NCBI RefSeq assembly: GCF_006517815.1
Contig: NZ_CP041198.1
Span: 1,178,001 to 1,242,000 of the forward strand
DNA length: 64,000 nt
Direction: 5' to 3'
DNA from: Pseudarthrobacter sp. NIBRBAC000502770
Lineage (GTDB): Bacteria > Actinomycetota > Actinomycetes > Actinomycetales > Micrococcaceae
Shown here in pieces: positions 50,123-58,061 of this stretch. The notes beneath the pieces are model-generated. The model was not told the origin of the DNA and made no database searches. It was given only the letters and a program-made list of their open reading frames with translations. Position 1 is the first letter of the stretch. Every line of letters starts with the position of its first letter. Position numbers and translations under genes: made by a program.

Positions 50123-51022
50123 GTGGAAATTGACGCTAAGCCAAATCAAAACAGCTCGGAACCATCCAAGACCGTCACTGTCGACGTCTCGTTGCTGAAC
50201 CCTCCTGCGGCAGGGGAGTGCAACATACCGCTCGACCAAATCATGAGCGCGGTGAACAGCGTGCAGGGTTACGTCGTGTCGCGCTTGGCGCGGATTGGGC
50301 GTACCTGCGATGTGGACGACATAATGCAGGACATTCGGGTCGCGGTCTGGGACGGCGTGACGAAGGGGCGCTACCGGGAGTTGCCGGGCATTCCGTTCGA
50401 AGCCTGGGTCCAAGGTGTCTGCAACAAGATCTGCGCGGCACACGTCCGGCGCGAACTTAGTCATCAGACTTTGCCGCTGCTCATGGATTTCACGACGGCG
50501 GAACCCTCACCTGAAGTGCTTGCTGTCGTCAGCGCCGGGTTGGGTTGGGACAGCACCGAGAAGTATGTCGATCACGCCTGGGCTCAGGCCATGCTTGGCC
50601 TGGTGCAAAGAAACGTGAGGGAGGATATCTGGCAATTGGCTGTCTCAAGCCTAGTCGGGCCAAGACATTACGGGCCGCCCTCGCCAAGGGACAGGAGGCG
50701 CTGGCATGCCGTTACCGTCGTGCGGCAGACCGCCATGACTATCAATGCTGCTTTGAACTGCCACCCCGAGCCGGGGGTCAGCATGGAAGGTCTTTGCCGG
50801 TGCGCTGCGGATTGCCTTCCCACGGCTGTTCTGAGAAGAGTCGCGGAGACCATAGTCCGTCCAGGGTTGCGCGGCCTGCCTAGGTCTGTGCAGATGGCGG
50901 CGCTGGCGACGGAGCTTGGTGTCACTGAGCGGTATGTCGCCGTGAATATCGGTTTCGCGCGGCAGTTGTACCGGACAGCTTGGCGCGTGCTCCAACACGA
51001 GGCCAACAGGCAGACTGCATAA
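50123..51022 (+). CDS. sigma-70-like protein of a mobile element
   Basis: A 299-residue protein. Residues ~50-110 look like sigma region 2: VQGYVVSRLARIGRTCDVDDIMQDIRVAVWDGVTKGRY...FEAWVQGVCNKICAAHVRRE. The C-terminal part has a helix-turn-helix-like ALATELGVTERYVAVNIGFARQLYRTAW that could be region 4. It may direct polymerase to element genes. GTG 50123 was chosen; a TTG at 50039 is in frame but collides with the divergent regulator. It leads an operon with the two genes that follow (3-bp gap, then ATGA). Confidence 0.6.
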   Translation: MEIDAKPNQNSSEPSKTVTVDVSLLNPPAAGECNIPLDQIMSAVNSVQGYVVSRLARIGRTCDVDDIMQDIRVAVWDGVTKGRYRELPGIPFEAWVQGVCNKICAAHVRRELSHQTLPLLMDFTTAEPSPEVLAVVSAGLGWDSTEKYVDHAWAQAMLGLVQRNVREDIWQLAVSSLVGPRHYGPPSPRDRRRWHAVTVVRQTAMTINAALNCHPEPGVSMEGLCRCAADCLPTAVLRRVAETIVRPGLRGLPRSVQMAALATELGVTERYVAVNIGFARQLYRTAWRVLQHEANRQTA

Positions 51023-51025
51023 GTC

Positions 51026-51760
51026 ATGGTTGGCTGGGGGATGGGGAGCCGGGGACTGCGTGCACTCCTTGCGGTGGGCCGTCAGCGCTCGTTCGTTGCC
51101 GGACTCTTCGTTGTGTTGCTGATAGGCGGCCTTGTCATCCTGTTTTGGCCGGTCGATAGGCCCGCTGCGGCGCCGGTCCCAAGCATGCCTCCAGCGTCAG
51201 TACCTTCCGGGACACCCTCAGCAACGGGCGCGCCCTCTGCTCTTCCTGGCGAAACCAATGTGGCCGCACGGAAGTCGCCTGTTGATCTTTCGCCAACGCG
51301 CGACTTCCGTGCGCTCGCTATTGAGGCAGCAAGGGGAATCTACACCTGGGACAGCCGCTCGTCGTCGTATTCGGATGTGTATGCACGGGTGCGCTCGTGG
51401 TGGGAGTTGCTTCCCGACGGATCCAACCCTTTATCGGTGTTGGTCAAAGAGTTCGAGGCCACCGGTGTGACTGCCACTTCCTTCGCGAGCCTTGGACGGG
51501 AGTCGGCGCGCCGGACCGGCACAGCGCAATCTGTTCGCTGCGATCTTGAGTTGGCCAAAGTTCAGGAATTCCCACCTCCCTGGGCAGGCCTTCATGTGTG
51601 CACTGTGATCGTGCAAGTGGTCGATGAGACCAGCAGGGATCGAAACACTTATTCAACACCTATAACGGTGATCCTGAACTGCCCGCCCGCGGTTACAGCC
51701 CCTGCGGACCACTGCGCCATGGTTGCCTTCTATGCGACCGCAGACCGGATCGTCTACTGA
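51026..51760 (+). CDS. membrane-anchored NTF2-like protein (TcpC/VirB8-like candidate)
   Basis: A 244-residue protein with one N-terminal membrane helix (about residues 24-43, FVAGLFVVLLIGGLVILFW), a Pro/Ala/Ser-rich linker and a soluble domain with strands and WDSRSSSYSDVYARVRSWW. The layout is that of TcpC/VirB8 conjugation proteins, but this is inferred from fold pattern and neighbours. Its stop overlaps the ATG of the peptidoglycan hydrolase gene. Confidence 0.6.
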   Translation: MVGWGMGSRGLRALLAVGRQRSFVAGLFVVLLIGGLVILFWPVDRPAAAPVPSMPPASVPSGTPSATGAPSALPGETNVAARKSPVDLSPTRDFRALAIEAARGIYTWDSRSSSYSDVYARVRSWWELLPDGSNPLSVLVKEFEATGVTATSFASLGRESARRTGTAQSVRCDLELAKVQEFPPPWAGLHVCTVIVQVVDETSRDRNTYSTPITVILNCPPAVTAPADHCAMVAFYATADRIVY

Positions 51761-52881
51761 TGATCGGTCTTGTGGCAGTGGTGAGTCTGGTCAGGCGACG
51801 GGCACTGCTGAAGGGTGTCGCTGCCGCTGTGACTGTCCTTGTGCTTCTCGGCCTGATGGAGTCCGTCGCGGGTGTGGCTCTAGTTGCCGGTCCGAGAGCC
51901 GAGCCCACTGTCGCTTGTGCTCCGGCCGATGCTGCATCTACTAGCACGGGTATGGGGACTGCCGAGGGTCTGGAGGTCCGCGATGGCAGCCAAGTGCTAT
52001 ACGAGCTGAACTCGCGACAGGAAAGCGTGGCTCGCGCGTACATTGGGGTCGGGAAACAGCTTGGCGTACCCCGTTCGGGACAGATCATTGCCATCATGAT
52101 GGCGATGCAGGAGTCAAGTTTGCGCGTACTCGCAAACCCCAGGGTGCCGGCTTCCATGGGCTTTCCGAATGACGGAGCTGGGAGCGACCACGACTCGATA
52201 GGCTCGGCTCAACAACGTCCCCCGGCGGGGTGGGGGAGCGTTGAGCAGCTCATGGACGTTTTCTACAACGCTCGCGCCTTCTACGGCGGCCCTTTGGGTC
52301 CCAACCGAGGAAGTCCTCGAGGGCTGCTCGACGTACCGGGGTGGCAGGCGATGGACAAAGACCTGGCTGCTCAGGCAGTCCAGGTATCTGCTTTTCCCGA
52401 GCTTTACGCGCGTTGGGAGCGTGCGGCGACAGCGGTCGTTGCTGCGTTGGAACCGGACACATCGCCGGCTCCTTGCTCATCTTCGGCGCCCAAAGCGGGG
52501 CCTGCGGCCTCTTGGAAAAACCTGAGTCAGCTCCGCCAGGACATCCTGCGGTTCACGCAGGAAGGTCTAGGTGGACGGTACGTGTGGGGTGGCACAGCAT
52601 TCAAAGCCTGGGACTGTTCCGGCTACGTGCAGTGGATCTATCGGCAGGCTGGAATCGAACTGCCGCGGGTGGAGCAGTGGCGTGGTGGGGTACGGACCGA
52701 CGACCCGCAGCCGGGGGACCTGGTGGTTCAGAATCCCCAAGGACCGGATAACTGGGGGCACGTTGGCATCTACGCGGGCAACGGCATGATGTGGAGCGCC
52801 TTGAACCCCGCCGTCGGTACATTACTGCATCCAATTAGCTGGAATTCTGGCACCGCCTACTTTGATCTGCTTCCGCGCTGA
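51760..52881 (+). CDS. NlpC/P60 peptidoglycan hydrolase with lysozyme-like domain
   Basis: A 373-residue cell-wall enzyme. After an N-terminal membrane helix (15-32), the middle (95-215) resembles a lytic transglycosylase-like fold with a possible catalytic Glu118 in AMQESSLR. The C-terminal NlpC/P60 domain has Cys286 in KAWDCSGYVQWIYRQ and His334 in GHVGIY. Together these match the two-domain hydrolases that open the wall for conjugation in Gram-positive elements. The gene overlaps the NTF2-like gene by 1 base. Confidence 0.88.
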   Translation: MIGLVAVVSLVRRRALLKGVAAAVTVLVLLGLMESVAGVALVAGPRAEPTVACAPADAASTSTGMGTAEGLEVRDGSQVLYELNSRQESVARAYIGVGKQLGVPRSGQIIAIMMAMQESSLRVLANPRVPASMGFPNDGAGSDHDSIGSAQQRPPAGWGSVEQLMDVFYNARAFYGGPLGPNRGSPRGLLDVPGWQAMDKDLAAQAVQVSAFPELYARWERAATAVVAALEPDTSPAPCSSSAPKAGPAASWKNLSQLRQDILRFTQEGLGGRYVWGGTAFKAWDCSGYVQWIYRQAGIELPRVEQWRGGVRTDDPQPGDLVVQNPQGPDNWGHVGIYAGNGMMWSALNPAVGTLLHPISWNSGTAYFDLLPR

Positions 52882-52953
52882 GGGCTCGTGTCGCGGGCAG
52901 TGGGCATCCCGGCCATAGGCGCGTCAGCGCATAAGCGACGTCCTGTTGGGAGA

Positions 52954-52976
52954 CCCACTTCACCGCGGTGAGTGGG
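52954..52976. repeat. imperfect 23-bp palindrome
   Basis: CCCACTTCACCG and CGGTGAGTGGG form a dyad with one unpaired base, followed by TATATA at 52982-52987. It lies between the hydrolase gene and the broken recombinase and could be an operator or an old terminator. Confidence 0.4.
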
Positions 52977-53028
52977 GACAACTATATAAACCAGGGTGGG
53001 TTCATGGACCCTAAGAATCTCCTCGTTC

Positions 53029-53234
53029 GTGAACATCTTCGCGTATTAAGGACCGTTCCGGAAGGGGTAAGAGCCCTGACCAGCAGCATGATGAGAATGC
53101 TGCAGCCATCGAGTACCGGGGATGGGACATCCACCCTGGCCATACCGGGACAACGACAGAAGCGCCAGCCGTTACTCCTAGCAGGCGCGTGAGGGCTTTC
53201 GCCAAGCTGATGAGCGACCTGGAGGAAGACGCCT
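53029..53234 (+). pseudogene. large serine recombinase, N-terminal fragment
   Basis: From GTG 53029 the start reads VNIFAY, then the frame shifts and continues RIKDRSGRGK...DENAAAIEYRGWDIHPGH and RVRAFAKLMSDLEEDA. This is the N-terminal domain of a large serine recombinase. The catalytic serine, expected within the R-I-S-K-D motif, is missing where the frame breaks. The IS3-family element interrupts the codon after DA; the rest resumes at 55129. Confidence 0.8.
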
Positions 53235-53259
53235 TGAACTGCTCCCCGGAAGTTGGACT
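53235..53259 (+). repeat. left inverted repeat of the IS3-family element
   Basis: Begins TGAACTG and ends GTTGGACT. A 15-bp part (CTGCTCCCCGGAAGT, 53239-53253) recurs inverted at 53275-53289, so the end can form a large hairpin that includes the GGGGAG ribosome site of orfA. Confidence 0.92.
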
Positions 53260-53291
53260 GAAAATTCAGTTTCGACTTCCGGGGAGCAGTT

Positions 53292-53786
53292 TTGCGTTCA
53301 AGTAGTTCTTTGTCGGCCGATCAGCGCGCGACGGCTGTAGCGTGGTTTGAGAAAGGCCTTGCATATACGGCGACAGCCACCATGCTGGGTGTGTCTCGTG
53401 AGTCTAGTGGGCCTATTAAGAGGCTGTATCGGCGGTGGAGGATTCATGGCCAAGGTGCGCTGGTGACCAAGCCTGCTCAGTCATACACGTTCGAATTCAA
53501 GCTCGCTTTGGTGCAACGGTTCCTTGCTGGTGAGACTGCACCGGCCTTGGCGGAAGAGGCCGGCTTATCTTCGGCCGTGCTTCTCAAGTCGTGGGTGCGT
53601 ACCTACCGTCGTGAAGGCGTGGACGCCTTACGCCCCAAGCCCAAGGGCAGGCCCCGGAAGCCCGACTCCCCACCGCCGGCTGAGGTATCCGAGTTGGAAA
53701 AATTGCGGCGGGAGAACGAACGCCTGCGGGCCCAAGTCGCGTATCTGGGAAAATTGCGAGCCTTGAGGGCTCCAAAACAAAGGTGA
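53292..53786 (+). CDS. IS3-family transposase OrfA
   Basis: A 164-residue protein with an N-terminal helix-turn-helix (ADQRATAVAWFEKGLAYTATATMLGVS), a second one (FKLALVQRFLAGETAPALAEEAGLSS) and a C-terminal leucine-zipper-like helix (SELEKLRRENERLRAQVAYLGKL). It binds the inverted repeats. The start is TTG 53292 with GGGGAG upstream inside the left-end hairpin. Its end overlaps orfB; A-rich CCAAAACAAAGG just before the overlap is a likely -1 slippage site that would produce the fused transposase. Confidence 0.9.
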   Translation: MRSSSSLSADQRATAVAWFEKGLAYTATATMLGVSRESSGPIKRLYRRWRIHGQGALVTKPAQSYTFEFKLALVQRFLAGETAPALAEEAGLSSAVLLKSWVRTYRREGVDALRPKPKGRPRKPDSPPPAEVSELEKLRRENERLRAQVAYLGKLRALRAPKQR

Positions 53787-54637
53787 AGGTCCAGGCCCTC
53801 ATCGCCCTCAAGGCTGACTTCCCGCTGCCGATTCTTCTTCAGGTCTCGGGCCTTCCCCGATCCACGTTTTTCTATCACCAAGCGCGCCTTCAAGCCCCTG
53901 ACCCCCAAGGGGAGCTCAAGTCTTCCATCGCGGAGATCTTTAAGAAAAACCATGGGCGCTACGGGCACCGGCGCGTTCACAGAGAACTGCTCAACCTTGG
54001 CTGGACCGTTGCAAAAAAGACCGTGCTGAAGGTGATGCGGGCACTCGGTCTGCTCTGCAAGGTCCGGCGCAGGAAGCGCTACAGCTCCTACCAAGGCGAG
54101 CAAGGCATGATCGCGCCGAACCTCCTGAACAGGAAATTCGATGCCACTGCACCCAACCAGAAGTGGGTCACTGACGTGACAGAGTTCAGTGTCGGAGACC
54201 GCAAGCTCTACCTCTCGCCTGTCATGGACCTCTTCGACCGCCAGATTATTTCCCACAGCATCAGCACATCGCCGAACTTGGATCTAACTAACAACTCCCT
54301 GCGCGCAGCCTTGGAATGCTTGGAGCCTGGGCAGCAGCCACTCGTGCATTCGGACCAGGGTTTCCAGTATCAGCACGTATCGTGGCGCACCCTTTTGGCG
54401 AACGCCGGCGCGGTTCAATCAATGTCCCGCAAGGCCAACTGCTACGACAACGCCGTGATGGAAAACTTCTTCGGACACCTCAAGGAAGAACTCTTCCACC
54501 GTGTCCGCTTCCTCAACATTGAAGTCCTAACGGCAGCACTGCACGAATACATCTACTGGTACAACACTAAGAGGATTTCAACCAAGCTCAACGGCCAGAG
54601 CCCGATTCAATACCGTTTGACGGCCCTCGCGGCTTAG
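53783..54637 (+). CDS. IS3-family transposase OrfB (DDE domain)
   Basis: A 284-residue rve-type integrase core. An N-terminal HTH_21-like segment (KKNHGRYGHRRVHRELLNLGW) leads to the DDE triad: D131 in WVTDVTEF, D191 in HSDQGFQYQ and E227 in NAVMENFFGHLKEELF, with the typical YIYWYNTKRI near the end. The frame is -1 relative to orfA. All catalytic residues are intact, so the element may still move. Confidence 0.95.
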   Translation: MKVQALIALKADFPLPILLQVSGLPRSTFFYHQARLQAPDPQGELKSSIAEIFKKNHGRYGHRRVHRELLNLGWTVAKKTVLKVMRALGLLCKVRRRKRYSSYQGEQGMIAPNLLNRKFDATAPNQKWVTDVTEFSVGDRKLYLSPVMDLFDRQIISHSISTSPNLDLTNNSLRAALECLEPGQQPLVHSDQGFQYQHVSWRTLLANAGAVQSMSRKANCYDNAVMENFFGHLKEELFHRVRFLNIEVLTAALHEYIYWYNTKRISTKLNGQSPIQYRLTALAA

Positions 54638-54648
54638 GCCCTCATCCG

Positions 54649-54900
54649 TTACTCAGGCGGCGACTGCAATCCGTCATTGCCGGTCCTGCGCTTATTTAGC
54701 CACTGCTCGCGGTAGATGTCTGTCTCCCGCTTATGCTTCTGGCCTTGGTTCGCAGCCCAGCCAACAGCGAAATAGATGAGGACAAAAGCGGGCGCAAGTT
54801 GCCAGCCCATAGTCAACCCGGCTACCACGCCGACAAGGATGCCGCTTGCGATCCACAGCACTAGCCTAGGTTTGCTCCGAGGTTGATAGCCGCCAGCCAT
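54649..54900 (-). CDS. small membrane protein inside the IS (possible passenger)
   Basis: An 83-residue frame on the strand opposite to the transposase, within the IS boundaries. It has two hydrophobic helices (about residues 14-33 and 36-50) and a basic, hydrophilic tail (QKHKRETDIYREQWLNKRR). Composition is protein-like, but the ATG at 54900 has only a weak ribosome site. IS3 elements do not normally carry extra genes, so this is either a passenger or a leftover of an earlier rearrangement. Confidence 0.55.
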   Translation of the reverse strand: MAGGYQPRSKPRLVLWIASGILVGVVAGLTMGWQLAPAFVLIYFAVGWAANQGQKHKRETDIYREQWLNKRRTGNDGLQSPPE

Positions 54901-55012
54901 GGCTCAGGCTAACCCTGATTGCGCTCAAGTGACAGGCGTACGTCCCACTGAAAAACCTGATCCACGACGTTCCATCGGATGACGATGGGGGCCGTTGGTC
55001 CATCTCCACGCA

Positions 55013-55048
55013 AAGAAGGCCCCGTCCTTGGTGGGACGGAGCCTTCTT
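55013..55048. terminator. hairpin terminator near the right end of the IS
   Basis: AGAAGGC (55014-55020) pairs with GCCTTCT (55041-55047) around CCGTCC/GGGACGG. Flanking A and T bases on both sides suit bidirectional termination, perhaps shielding the passenger or the IS. Confidence 0.7.
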
Positions 55049-55100
55049 CAAAAAGCCAAGCCGATCGCTGACCGCTAAAGTAGAACGTCAGCCATTTAAG

Positions 55101-55125
55101 AGTCCAACTTTCGGGGACCAGTTCA
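55101..55125 (-). repeat. right inverted repeat of the IS3-family element
   Basis: Reads AGTCCAACTTTCGGGG and ends CAGTTCA; its complement matches the left repeat except at positions 8 and 15. Confidence 0.92.
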
Positions 55126-56130
55126 CCTTCGCCGCCGGGGCCTTGGGCTTGTGGGAGTCCAGCCGCGGATCACGGCGGACAGGGGAATTGTTCGACCTGA
55201 TCGAACTGTGTGAGGAACGCGGCATCCGCATCTGGTTGGCGACACACGGCAGGTTGTATGATCCGGCGAACGCCCGTGACCGCCGGTCCCTGCTTGAAGA
55301 CGCTGTCGATTCTGAATACGAGAGCGCCAAGACGAGCAAGCGCCTGAAAAGAGACTTGCGCTCCAATGCTGAGAAAGGCCGGCCGCGCGGCAGGAAGATC
55401 TACGGTTACCGCCGTGTGAAGGACGCCGAGACGGGTGCCCTTATCCGAGTCAAACCCCATGAGGAAGAGGCTCCTATTGTGCAGGAGGCGGCACGGCGCA
55501 TCCTGGCCGGCGAGACCTTCTATGCCATCGCCAAAGACTTCAACGAACGAGGCATTCCGCCTCGTCGGAACACTTTCAAGACTCATCGTCAAGGTCTTGG
55601 CTGGACTCCTCCGGCCATCAAACAGATGCTGACAATGGCCGCCTACGCTGCTAAACGCCAGCACCGCGGAGCGATCATCTGCGAGGCCATGTGGCCAGCG
55701 CTCATTGACCCGACTCAGTGGGAGAAACTGCAAAACGTGATGAGTCCTCCTGAACGTAAGCGAACTAATGACTGGCCGGCCCGACACCTGCTTACCGGTA
55801 TTGCTACGTGCGGTGTCTGTGGGGCTCCTATGCGAATCGAGAAGCAAAACGCTGGGCGCCGAAAAGACAAAACCACAGGCGAGCCATTGTCACGCCCTCT
55901 AAATGAGCATGGCGATGAGCTGTCGTACCCGTCTTACAACACGTACATATGCGTCGGCGCGCCTGGCAAGACCGGGTTCCATGTCGCTATGCGTGATTCG
56001 CACTTGGACAAGGTAGTCACCGAGCTTTTCTTAGCACGGCTGGATGGACCGGAATTTCTTACCGCTCTGGGAGAGCGGGGAAAGGGTACAGACGACGAGC
56101 GCCGTGCCTTGTTGGCACAGGAGCAGTCTA
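55126..56130 (+). pseudogene. large serine recombinase, central and C-terminal fragment
   Basis: Continues the fragment at 53029-53234 after the IS. It reads FAAGALGLWESSRGSRRTGELFD, then GRLYDPANARDRRSLLEDAVDSEYES (end of the catalytic domain), the recombinase domain (GRPRGRKIYGYRR...RRILAGETFYAIAKDFNERGI) and a zinc-ribbon-type segment with CGVCGAPM and YICVG. The last recognisable sequence is near RRALLAQEQSKR; the coiled-coil C-terminus is missing, replaced by the end of the next gene. So the gene is broken at three places: start, IS insertion and tail. Confidence 0.85.
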
Positions 56131-56649
56131 AGCGAGGCTGCGTGAGGCAGGGACCTTCTTCATCCGCAACACGATGGCGCATCGGGAGATGATGAGCGCG
56201 TTCAGGCCGAGAGCGCTGTATTCGACTCCGCCGGGCGACTTTGTCGTCATATAGAGGACGATCAGGACGGATGCCGCCACCGTCAGGCCGATGGCCGCGA
56301 TCAAAGATGGCTTGGACGTGGAGTGCCCGGCAATGATGTTCCAGGTCCCTACTCCGACGTAGGCGAGGGCGAGCACGCAGAAGACCGCGATGATCGCGAT
56401 AGCGCGGCTCATGGCGTCGCCGGGGATGTAGCCTCCGGACCTCGCGACGGTATCCATCACCCGAACGAGCGCGGAGATGTTCGTATAGGCGTAGAAGCCG
56501 GACATGAGGCCCAGGAACACAGAACTGCATCCCAGGACCAGCCGCCACCGTTGCGACTTCGCGTCGTCCGCCGGGGAGAGGATTTCCACCTCGGGTCCTG
56601 GCTCCGAAAGCCACTGCTGCTGGTGGGAAGACTGCTGGTCATAGCTCAT
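56128..56649 (-). CDS. four-helix membrane protein (hypothetical)
   Basis: A 173-residue protein starting at ATG 56649 (MSYDQQSSHQQQW), with AAGGAG upstream. A polar N-terminus of ~35 residues precedes four hydrophobic helices (SVFLGLMSGFYAYTNIS, IAVFCVLALAYVGVGTW, LIAAIGLTVAASVLIVLY and SALGLNALIISRCAIVL). No family recognised. It converges with the broken recombinase and touches its end. Confidence 0.65.
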   Translation of the reverse strand: MSYDQQSSHQQQWLSEPGPEVEILSPADDAKSQRWRLVLGCSSVFLGLMSGFYAYTNISALVRVMDTVARSGGYIPGDAMSRAIAIIAVFCVLALAYVGVGTWNIIAGHSTSKPSLIAAIGLTVAASVLIVLYMTTKSPGGVEYSALGLNALIISRCAIVLRMKKVPASRSLA

Positions 56650-56779
56650 ACGGGCGGGCGCTCCTTGTGGCCGGCGGGAGCGCTCTTTGACGGCCCCAAA
56701 CAACCAGAGCCTACAGTGCACAACGGCACGGTCGGTGACCACAACGCGTCACCAGCATCAAGCGAGTGCCGGCGGAGGA

Positions 56780-56953
56780 ATGGAAGGGTGGCAAGGGGCT
56801 CTAGCCTGTCCCGGCTGCGGGCCGGCCGACGGCTGGGAATGGTTCCTGACAGGCCCGGCGCACAGCCCTGTCCCGCTTGTCGATCACGAGAAGCTCGATC
56901 CTGTTCAGAAGCGGTCCTGGATCGTCTTCATGTGGGATCTCAATCCAGCTTGA
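56780..56953 (+). CDS. 57-residue CPGC-containing protein (hypothetical)
   Basis: A short frame reading MEGWQGALACPGCGPADGW, then GPAHSPVPLVDHEK and SWIVFMWDLNPA. One C-x-x-C and many Trp residues give it a protein-like look, but the GGAGGA before the ATG is too close to be ideal. It is the only plus-strand candidate in a gap between minus-strand genes. Confidence 0.3.
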   Translation: MEGWQGALACPGCGPADGWEWFLTGPAHSPVPLVDHEKLDPVQKRSWIVFMWDLNPA

Positions 56954-56960
56954 GCAGGGG

Positions 56961-57296
56961 CTATTCCTCAGCCGCAGCCGACTGTGGGACAGGTTCATCT
57001 TCCCTGGCGAACATCCCAGCAAAAAGGAGAACCAGCACAGCGAGGAGGAAAATCATGCTGAATGAAATGAAAATGCCAAAGAGCTCGAACTCCGTCCGAG
57101 TGACGACAGTAGCGAGGCAAAGGAAAAGGGAAACCAGGTTGAGGACCACCGCAGCTTCCCGCCATTTTCTGAGCCATTGGCGCACCTTCGGGCGCGGAAT
57201 GTGAACAGGTGAAAGCCGGTCCTCAAGTGCGAGGAACACCAACAGGGCCGGAATTACTTGGGCAAGCAAGCCTGCCGCGTTTAAATCGATAGTCAT
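56961..57296 (-). CDS. three-helix membrane protein (hypothetical)
   Basis: A 111-residue protein with hydrophobic helices near residues 8-23, 50-67 and 72-96 and an acidic tail (REDEPVPQSAAAEE). A basic loop (HIPRPKVRQWLRKWRE) follows the first helix. No homologue recognised. It may belong with the membrane-protein genes on either side on the same strand. Confidence 0.6.
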   Translation of the reverse strand: MTIDLNAAGLLAQVIPALLVFLALEDRLSPVHIPRPKVRQWLRKWREAAVVLNLVSLFLCLATVVTRTEFELFGIFISFSMIFLLAVLVLLFAGMFAREDEPVPQSAAAEE

Positions 57297-57390
57297 GGCT
57301 GGAGCATATCTTCAGGCGCTTGCACGCCGAGCGCCCGCGACCTTGTCGTACGCCTGGCGGAAGTATCCAAGCGGTAACCGCGCAAGGACA

Positions 57391-57960
57391 TTACCCGCCA
57401 AGCGAATCACGGTCTGCCGCCAGTTTTTCTCGCAGGGATGTCAAGGCCGGGGCCCAGTTTTTCCGGTCCTTAGCCGGGATCCTGCCCCAGCGTTGTGTCG
57501 TCCCAACGAGAAAACCAAGACCGCGACGAAGCATCAGCCAACATTCCTCGGACCTGTCCAGGTATCCCTCCTCACGGAATTCAGCCGCGCGTATGGACAG
57601 TAATCCGAGATCGGAGGCCCAAAGGCTTAGCTCCTCTGCAAGCGCCCAGTCTTCAATATCCATCGTGATTCGGTTGCTTGCCGCGTCGGCCTCGATTACC
57701 AGCCGTTGTATCACGTCCCGCCCCTCCATGTACCTGCGGGGCATCTGAGAAAGGGCGGCGTGAAAGTCGGCGAAAGCGGCTACAACCCGGCCGTGTGTTG
57801 CGACCTTCGATTGGTGCTTATTCGTGAGGCGAACCACCATCAACGCAACAAGGCCGCCGATTACGGAGGCAACAAAAGCTCCCACGGCACCATTCCATAC
57901 GGCCACCCACGTGCCGCAGGAGACCCACAGGGCGTCCCCACAACTAATCACATCCACCAC
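57391..57960 (-). CDS. membrane-anchored hypothetical protein
   Basis: A 189-residue protein with an N-terminal hydrophobic segment (about residues 18-45, TWVAVWNGAVGAFVASVIGG then LVALMVVRL) and a helical cytoplasmic domain (KVATHGRVVAAFADFHAALSQM...EEYL-type helices). This is the pattern of single-helix membrane proteins of unknown function common in mobile elements. No motif is recognised. Confidence 0.6.
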   Translation of the reverse strand: MVDVISCGDALWVSCGTWVAVWNGAVGAFVASVIGGLVALMVVRLTNKHQSKVATHGRVVAAFADFHAALSQMPRRYMEGRDVIQRLVIEADAASNRITMDIEDWALAEELSLWASDLGLLSIRAAEFREEGYLDRSEECWLMLRRGLGFLVGTTQRWGRIPAKDRKNWAPALTSLREKLAADRDSLGG

Positions 57961-58061
57961 CGGATCATATACACCGCGGGCCTCGAAGGAATCGGTCCCC
58001 CTGTTTCGAAAGAGGTCCTAAATAGACCGCTATGCACAGGATTCGGCGGGCTATTCAGGGA

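Larger units (their letters stand above)
53235..55125 (+). mobile_element. complete IS3-family (IS150-group) insertion sequence, 1891 bp
   Basis: Bounded by 25-bp inverted repeats that match at 23 positions (53235-53259 and 55101-55125) and flanked by the 3-bp target duplication CCT (53232-53234 and 55126-55128). Removing the element plus one CCT rejoins the recombinase in frame (D-A-F-A-A-G). It encodes orfA and orfB with an overlapping -1 arrangement. It is about 460 bp longer than usual because of an extra segment between orfB and the right repeat. Confidence 0.93.

Noticed and set aside
52968..53192. 74-codon plus frame starting MSGDNYINQGG
   Set aside because: It overlaps the recombinase N-terminus in a different frame; the overlapping frame gives recognisable recombinase sequence, this one does not.
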